Below are positions 42,380-46,723 of a DNA stretch of 46,723 bases, one piece after another. The position numbers and the translations under genes are program-made. Origin of the DNA: an uncultured Uliginosibacterium sp. (GTDB lineage Bacteria > Pseudomonadota > Gammaproteobacteria > Burkholderiales > Rhodocyclaceae); assembly GCA_945957295.1 (NCBI GenBank), contig CAMFLH010000005.1:1-46723 (forward strand), read 5' to 3'. Position 1 is the first letter of the stretch. The number at the start of each line of letters is the position of its first letter. Under the pieces are notes generated by a model, which was not told where the DNA came from, ran no database searches, and saw nothing but the letters and a program-made list of their open reading frames with translations.

Positions 42380-44101
42380 TTAGTCGTTGGTACATGCCAG
42401 CACTTCGGCAAGCGATGTCACGCCTTGCTTTGCCTTGAGCAGACCTGACTGCCGCAGATCCCTGATGCCCTGACGCTGAGCTTCGGCAGCGATATCGATA
42501 GAGTTGCCGTTTGTCATAATTATATGCGCGATCTCGTCGCCAACGGGCATGACTTGGTAGATACCGACGCGCCCCTTGTAGCCGGAGCCCTTGCAGCGGT
42601 CGCAGCCGACCGGGCCAAAGAGTTCGAATGGCTCGCTCAGGTCTTCGTCGGTGTAGCCCGCCTGCAGCAGCGCTTCGATCGGGACTTCAATCGGTTTCTT
42701 GCAAGAACACAGCCTTCGGGCGAGCCGCTGGGCGGTGATCATGATCACGCTGGATGCGATATTGAACGGCGCGACGCCCATGTTCTTGAGGCGCTCCAAA
42801 GTCGTCGGCGCGTCGTTGGTGTGCAATGTCGACAGCACGAGGTGGCCCGTCTGTGCTGCCTTGATCGAAATCTCGGCTGTGTCAATGTCGCGGATTTCGC
42901 CGACCATGATCACGTCCGGATCCTGACGCAGGAAGGATTTCAGCGCGGCGGAAAAAGTGAGCCCCGCCTTGTCGTTGACGTTGACCTGATTGATACCAGG
43001 CAGGTTGATTTCTGCTGGGTCCTCTGCCGTCGAAATGTTCACGCCAGGCTTGTTGAGGATGTTCAGGCAGGTATAGAGCGATACTGTTTTGCCCGACCCC
43101 GTCGGTCCGGTAACTAGCACCATGCCGTAGGGGCGTTCAACCGCGTCCAGCAAGGCCTTGCGCTGATCGGGCTCGTAGCCCAGTGCATCGATGCCCAGCA
43201 TCGCCGAACTTGGGTCGAGAATACGCATGACGATCTTTTCGCCATGCAGACAGGGCAGGGTACTTACACGGAAATCAATAGCCTTCGTTGCCGACAGTTT
43301 CAGCTTCATGCGCCCGTCTTGCGGCACGCGTTTTTCCGAGATGTCGAGCCTGGAAATCACCTTGATGCGAGCGGCAATTTTCTCTCGCAGTGCAAGCGGT
43401 GGTTGTGATACCTCCCGGAGGATGCCATCGGTGCGGAAGCGGATTCGGTAGTACTTTTCGTAGGGCTCGAAATGGATGTCGGATGCGCCTTCGTTGATCG
43501 CATCCACCAGAATTTTCTGGATGAACTTAACGACTGGCGCATCGTCGACGTCAGCGCTGCCGCCAGAGTCCGGTTCCGCACTTCCTTCGGCGTCCGCCAT
43601 TTCGCCGAGTTCTTCATCGATGTTGCTCGTGAGGTTCGAAAGTGCGTCGCTAGTGCTCTCGCCAAGTTTTTGGGCGAGTCGCAAGAGCTTGTCGATTTCA
43701 ACGATGATCGCGTCGACTGCAAGCCCGGTCTGAAAGCGAATTTCGTCAAGTGCTCGGAGGTTCGTCGGGTCTGCGATGGCGACCGTAAGCTTATTGTTAC
43801 GCTTGGCGAGCGGGACGACCGAGTGCTGGCCGATCAATTTCCGATCAATCGCTTCGCGTGGGATCTGGTTTTCGTCAAATGCTCCGATGTCGAGCATCGG
43901 GAAACCAAAGGTCTCCGCACAGAATCGAGCTAGATCGCGAGCGCTGATAACGCCTCGCTGCGTGAGTTCGGCAGCGTAAGGCAGCTTTGACGTGCGCGCA
44001 TGCTCGGCGATCTCGGTTGCCTGAGCTTCTGTCAGGCGACCGTGCTGCACCAGGGCTCGGGCGAGACCGCTCAGTGCGATTTGCTGGGGATTTGCAACCA
44101 T
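42380..44101 (-). CDS. pilB: type IV pilus assembly ATPase
   Basis: Hexameric motor that drives pilus extension from the cytoplasm. 573 aa; an N-terminal MshEN-type domain (LPYAAELTQRGVISARDLAR) and linker, then the secretion-ATPase core with Walker A GPTGSGKTVSLY, Asp box AEDPAEINLPG, Walker B DPDVIMVGEIRD and the His box VLSTLHTNDA. The C-terminal zinc site CSCKKP...GCDRCKGSGYKGR is present. First gene of pilB-pilC-pilD; no pilA is in the window. Confidence 0.97.
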   Translation of the reverse strand: MVANPQQIALSGLARALVQHGRLTEAQATEIAEHARTSKLPYAAELTQRGVISARDLARFCAETFGFPMLDIGAFDENQIPREAIDRKLIGQHSVVPLAKRNNKLTVAIADPTNLRALDEIRFQTGLAVDAIIVEIDKLLRLAQKLGESTSDALSNLTSNIDEELGEMADAEGSAEPDSGGSADVDDAPVVKFIQKILVDAINEGASDIHFEPYEKYYRIRFRTDGILREVSQPPLALREKIAARIKVISRLDISEKRVPQDGRMKLKLSATKAIDFRVSTLPCLHGEKIVMRILDPSSAMLGIDALGYEPDQRKALLDAVERPYGMVLVTGPTGSGKTVSLYTCLNILNKPGVNISTAEDPAEINLPGINQVNVNDKAGLTFSAALKSFLRQDPDVIMVGEIRDIDTAEISIKAAQTGHLVLSTLHTNDAPTTLERLKNMGVAPFNIASSVIMITAQRLARRLCSCKKPIEVPIEALLQAGYTDEDLSEPFELFGPVGCDRCKGSGYKGRVGIYQVMPVGDEIAHIIMTNGNSIDIAAEAQRQGIRDLRQSGLLKAKQGVTSLAEVLACTND

Positions 44102-44140
44102 GAAACAGCTGTCTCGACAAGGGATAGCGATCGGTGCGCG

Positions 44141-44169
44141 ATCATGCGCTAGCGCTTACACCTTGTAAA
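44141..44169 (-). promoter_or_regulatory. putative pilB promoter
   Basis: On the - strand TTTACA (44169-44164) and CATGAT (44146-44141) are spaced 17 bases apart, about 40 bases upstream of the pilB ATG, a reasonable sigma-70-type promoter. The rest of the 185-base gap between ypjD and pilB shows nothing recognisable. Confidence 0.5.
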
Positions 44170-44286
44170 GCCGCGTCCCGCTGGGCTGCGCAGGGATTTC
44201 ATGTGACTGGGCCCTGTGACGAGCGTTCATGGTGCGGAGCCGTTAACATCACTTGAAATGGCGTGACGGCGATGTAGAACGAGTAC

Positions 44287-45096
44287 TTACGGCCGACCGA
44301 GAACGACCTCAAGGACGAAGCGGGTGCCCACGTAGGCAAGCAAGAGGCAGGTGAAGCCTGCGAGTGTGAGGCGCAGGGCGCGCCGGCCACGCCACCCCCA
44401 AAGTACGCGTCCCGCGAGTAATACGCCGAAGAGTAGCCATGCGGCGATCGCGAACACGGTCTTGTGAGACAGAGAGATTGCCTTGCCGAACAGCGCTTCC
44501 GAAAAGAAGACGCCTGAGCCAACCGTGAGCGTTAGCAGTACGAACCCTACGCCGACCAACTTGAAGAGCAGGCTTTCCAGCGTCATCAAAGGCGGTAGTG
44601 ACGCTAGAGCGCGGGTCAAACGCGCGCTGTGGAGTTGCTTCTCGGCGGCAGCCATCAAAAGCGCATGGAGCGCCGCGAGCGTAAATAGGCTGTAGGCGAG
44701 CATCGCGACCACGAAATGCATGCGGAAGGCGAGCGTGCTTGCATTGGGTAGCGCATGTTCACTTGGGAATACCGTGGGCAGCAGCACAGCGATGGCAGCC
44801 ACCGGCATGGCCAAGGCCTGCAGCCCTTCCACTCGGGCGAAAAAACTCTCGATCCAGTAAAACACTAGCGCCAGCCAGAGTGTCATCGACAAGGCGGCCG
44901 AGAAGCCGAATCGCGGCGCGCTGCCGTCCACGATGTCAAGCCCGAGCGAGGCGGCGTGCACCAACAGTGCGCCGAGCAACGCTGTGCGCGCCCAGAATTG
45001 CTGGCGAGAGGTCGTTTCACCCTGCAGCCTGCGGTAGGCAATGGCCAGGCCGATGTAGATCGAGGCGGCGGGCAGATGAAGTAGAATCGCAGGCAT
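44287..45096 (-). CDS. ypjD: inner membrane protein YpjD (CcsA/cytochrome c assembly family)
   Basis: 269-aa polytopic protein with about eight hydrophobic segments, matching the YpjD/CorE-like branch of the cytochrome-c-assembly family; cellular role not firmly known. Segments FRMHFVVAMLAYSLFTLAAL and GSGVFFSEALFGKAISLSHK (with a conserved His) are characteristic. The WWD heme-handling motif of true CcsA is not seen. It is divergent from ffh across a 57-base gap, a common arrangement in proteobacteria. Confidence 0.9.
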   Translation of the reverse strand: MPAILLHLPAASIYIGLAIAYRRLQGETTSRQQFWARTALLGALLVHAASLGLDIVDGSAPRFGFSAALSMTLWLALVFYWIESFFARVEGLQALAMPVAAIAVLLPTVFPSEHALPNASTLAFRMHFVVAMLAYSLFTLAALHALLMAAAEKQLHSARLTRALASLPPLMTLESLLFKLVGVGFVLLTLTVGSGVFFSEALFGKAISLSHKTVFAIAAWLLFGVLLAGRVLWGWRGRRALRLTLAGFTCLLLAYVGTRFVLEVVLGRP

Positions 45097-45153
45097 CTTT
45101 GCAGTTTACCTGAACGGCCGTGCGCTCAGCATGGCCGAGATTGCTCCCGGATC

Positions 45154-46512
45154 ATGCTCGATAATTTGACTCAACGTCTCGCCAAGGTCGTCAAGACTAT
45201 GCGCGGGCAAGCCCGCCTGACCGAAGACAACATTTCCGAGATGTTGCGCGAGGTTCGCCTTGCATTGCTTGAGGCCGACGTGGCGCTGCCGGTGGTGAAG
45301 GACTTCATCGCCAAAGTGCGCGAGAAGGCTGTCGGTCAGGACGTGATCGGTTCGCTTACGCCGGGCCAGGCGCTCGTCGGTGTTGTGCATCGGGAGCTGA
45401 CCGAATTGATGGGCGGCGCACAGGCCACGCTGAACCTTGCGACGCAGCCGCCGGCAATTGTGCTGATGGCGGGCCTGCAGGGTGCCGGCAAGACGACGAC
45501 AGTCGGCAAGCTCGCGAAAATGCTGCGCGAGAAGCAGAAGAAGAAGGTGTTGACCGTCTCGTGTGACGTCTATCGACCCGCGGCAATCGATCAGCTGCAG
45601 GCAGTATCGCAACAGGCGGGTGCCGAGTTCTTCCCGTCATCGGTGGCGCAAAAACCGATCGACATTGCCAACGCGGCAATCGACCATGCGCGCAGGCATT
45701 ACTTCGACGTGTTGCTCGTCGATACCGCCGGCCGCCTCGCGATCGACGAAGCGATGATGGAGGAAATCAAGGCTCTGCACGCCGCGGTTAAACCCATTGA
45801 AACGCTGTTCGTGGTTGATGCGATGCTTGGCCAAGACGCGGTCAATACCGCGCGGGCTTTCAACGATGCGCTGCCGTTGACCGGCGTCGTGTTGACCAAG
45901 CTCGACGGCGATGCACGCGGCGGCGCGGCTTTGTCGGTGCGTCATGTGACGGGGAAACCGATCAAGTTCACCGGCGTCGGCGAAAAACTTACTGGGCTCG
46001 ACGAGTTTTACCCGGACCGGATGGCCAGCCGCATCCTCGGCATGGGCGACATCCTGTCTTTGGTCGAAGAAGCGCGTCAGAACGTCGACGAAGAGCAGGC
46101 CCGGGCCTTCGCTCAGAAGCTCAAGACCGGCAAGGGCTTCGATCTCAACGATTTCAAGAACCAGATCTCCCAGATGCGCAAGATGGGTGGCCTATCTTCG
46201 TTGATGGACAAGATGCCGGCGCAGTTTGCGCAGGCGGCTTCGCAGTTGCAGGGCGGGGTTGAAGAAAAGGCGATTCGGCGTATCGAAGGCATCATCAACT
46301 CAATGACGCCTGCTGAGCGTGCCAAGCCGGAACTGATCAAGGCTAGCCGCAAGCGCCGCATCGCGGCGGGTGCGGGCGTGCAGGTGCAGGAGGTCAATCG
46401 CCTGCTGAACCAGTTTGAGCAGACTCAGAAGGTAATGAAGCAACTATCGAAGGGCGGCATGGGTAAGCTCATGCGCTCGATGAAGGGCATGCTGCCCGGC
46501 ATGATGCGTTAA
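45154..46512 (+). CDS. ffh: signal recognition particle protein
   Basis: SRP54 GTPase that, with 4.5S RNA, targets nascent membrane proteins. 452 aa: N domain (MLDNLTQRLAKVVKTMRGQA), G domain with G1 MAGLQGAGKTTTVGKL, DVYRPAAIDQL, G3 LLVDTAGRLAID and G4 VLTKLDGDARGG, then a methionine-rich M domain (MRKMGGLSSLMDKM, ending GMLPGMMR). Only 57 bases separate it from divergent ypjD. Followed by a hairpin terminator. Confidence 0.98.
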   Translation: MLDNLTQRLAKVVKTMRGQARLTEDNISEMLREVRLALLEADVALPVVKDFIAKVREKAVGQDVIGSLTPGQALVGVVHRELTELMGGAQATLNLATQPPAIVLMAGLQGAGKTTTVGKLAKMLREKQKKKVLTVSCDVYRPAAIDQLQAVSQQAGAEFFPSSVAQKPIDIANAAIDHARRHYFDVLLVDTAGRLAIDEAMMEEIKALHAAVKPIETLFVVDAMLGQDAVNTARAFNDALPLTGVVLTKLDGDARGGAALSVRHVTGKPIKFTGVGEKLTGLDEFYPDRMASRILGMGDILSLVEEARQNVDEEQARAFAQKLKTGKGFDLNDFKNQISQMRKMGGLSSLMDKMPAQFAQAASQLQGGVEEKAIRRIEGIINSMTPAERAKPELIKASRKRRIAAGAGVQVQEVNRLLNQFEQTQKVMKQLSKGGMGKLMRSMKGMLPGMMR

Positions 46513-46532
46513 TCCTGCGTGGAAATGCGGGT

Positions 46533-46570
46533 CGCCCGTCGGCAGCGTTGGCTGCGACGGGCGGCCCTTT
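46533..46570. terminator. terminator hairpin between ffh and dadA
   Basis: CGCCCGTC-(G)-GCAGC pairs with GCTGC-GACGGGCG (13 bp, one bulge, loop GTTG), positions 46533-46563, followed by CCCTTT on the + strand. It lies between convergent ffh and dadA and may serve both. Confidence 0.65.
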
Positions 46571-46599
46571 GCGTTTACTGCGCGATGGCCGCGGCCGCG

Positions 46600-46723
46600 T
46601 CAAGCGGACCGAAGAAACGGGAAACCGTCGATCGGTGGTTTGCGTTCCGCGATCAGGTCCGCGAGCGCCGCGCCCGAACCGCAGGCCAGTGTCCACCCCA
46701 AGGTGCCATGCCCGGTGTTGAGC
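46600..46723 (-). CDS. dadA: D-amino acid dehydrogenase small subunit (3' end only)
   Basis: The right window edge cuts this gene; only the last 40 codons and the stop (46600-46602) are present. The - strand reads [20 protein letters not shown], followed by [10 protein letters not shown] and an end at FPFLRSA. This is the C-terminal FAD-binding segment of DadA-type FAD oxidoreductases, with the T-G-H-G-T-L-G-W-T motif. The enzyme would oxidise D-amino acids, feeding electrons to the respiratory chain. Relatives in the DAO family share this motif, so another FAD amino-acid dehydrogenase is possible. Confidence 0.85.
   Translation of the reverse strand, partial: LNTGHGTLGWTLACGSGAALADLIAERKPPIDGFPFLRSA

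Noticed and set aside
45082-45087. TAGAAT as a -10 for ffh
   Set aside because: No suitable -35, and it lies inside the ypjD coding region; too weak to call.
46469-46696. 75-codon - strand frame at the right edge
   Set aside because: Overlaps ffh and the terminator and is Arg/Pro-rich; a different - strand frame encodes a convincing DadA C-terminus.

Overview
The window is GC-rich chromosomal DNA from a betaproteobacterium, most likely Rhodocyclales (Azoarcus/Thauera/Zoogloea-like). This rests on a complete exosortase A (XrtA/PEP-CTERM) exopolysaccharide locus combined with housekeeping genes (argB, aspS, nudB, pilBCD, ypjD/ffh, dadA) of clear betaproteobacterial type. The genus cannot be fixed from the sequence alone. 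No tRNA, rRNA, CRISPR, prophage or insertion sequence was seen, and no gap exceeds about 210 bases.

Region 1 (19-17198, + strand) is one tightly packed XrtA operon of 14 genes, with overlaps or gaps of at most 50 bases. It encodes a tyrosine autokinase, an outer-membrane barrel protein, an ExeA-like ATPase, UDP-GlcNAc 2-epimerase, a NodB deacetylase, a FemAB-like protein, four GT4 glycosyltransferases, exosortase A fused to an EpsI domain, a glutamine amidotransferase, an O-antigen-ligase-like polymerase and a second deacetylase. Together these would make, modify, polymerise and export a polysaccharide and process PEP-CTERM proteins. No PEP-CTERM substrate lies in the window.

Region 2 (17203-31619) holds a poorly understood XrtA-associated module. 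An AMP-forming ligase, a fold-III PLP decarboxylase and a Cys-less asparagine-synthase-like protein lie on the - strand (17203-21853). An acyl carrier protein and two alpha/beta-hydrolase-like proteins lie on the + strand (29693-31619). Between the two halves is a six-gene - strand glycan cassette (21953-29567): pyruvyl transferase, flippase, Kdo-transferase-like GT, BioF2-type acetyltransferase, GT4 and DegT aminotransferase. The ligase/ACP/decarboxylase combination resembles butirosin side-chain chemistry (BtrJ/BtrI/BtrK). I propose that it makes an ACP-bound, decarboxylated amino-acyl group that decorates the polysaccharide.

Region 3 (31688-46723) is mainly housekeeping. A secreted TPR protein ends at a strong bidirectional terminator facing argB. 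Leftward-transcribed genes follow: argB, hsp20, nudB with a barstar/secreted-barnase pair, a TPR response regulator with a degenerate receiver domain, aspS, a DUF502 protein, an FmdB zinc-ribbon protein, the type IV pilus genes pilB-pilC-pilD, and ypjD divergent from ffh. The right edge cuts a - strand dadA, of which only the last 40 codons are present.
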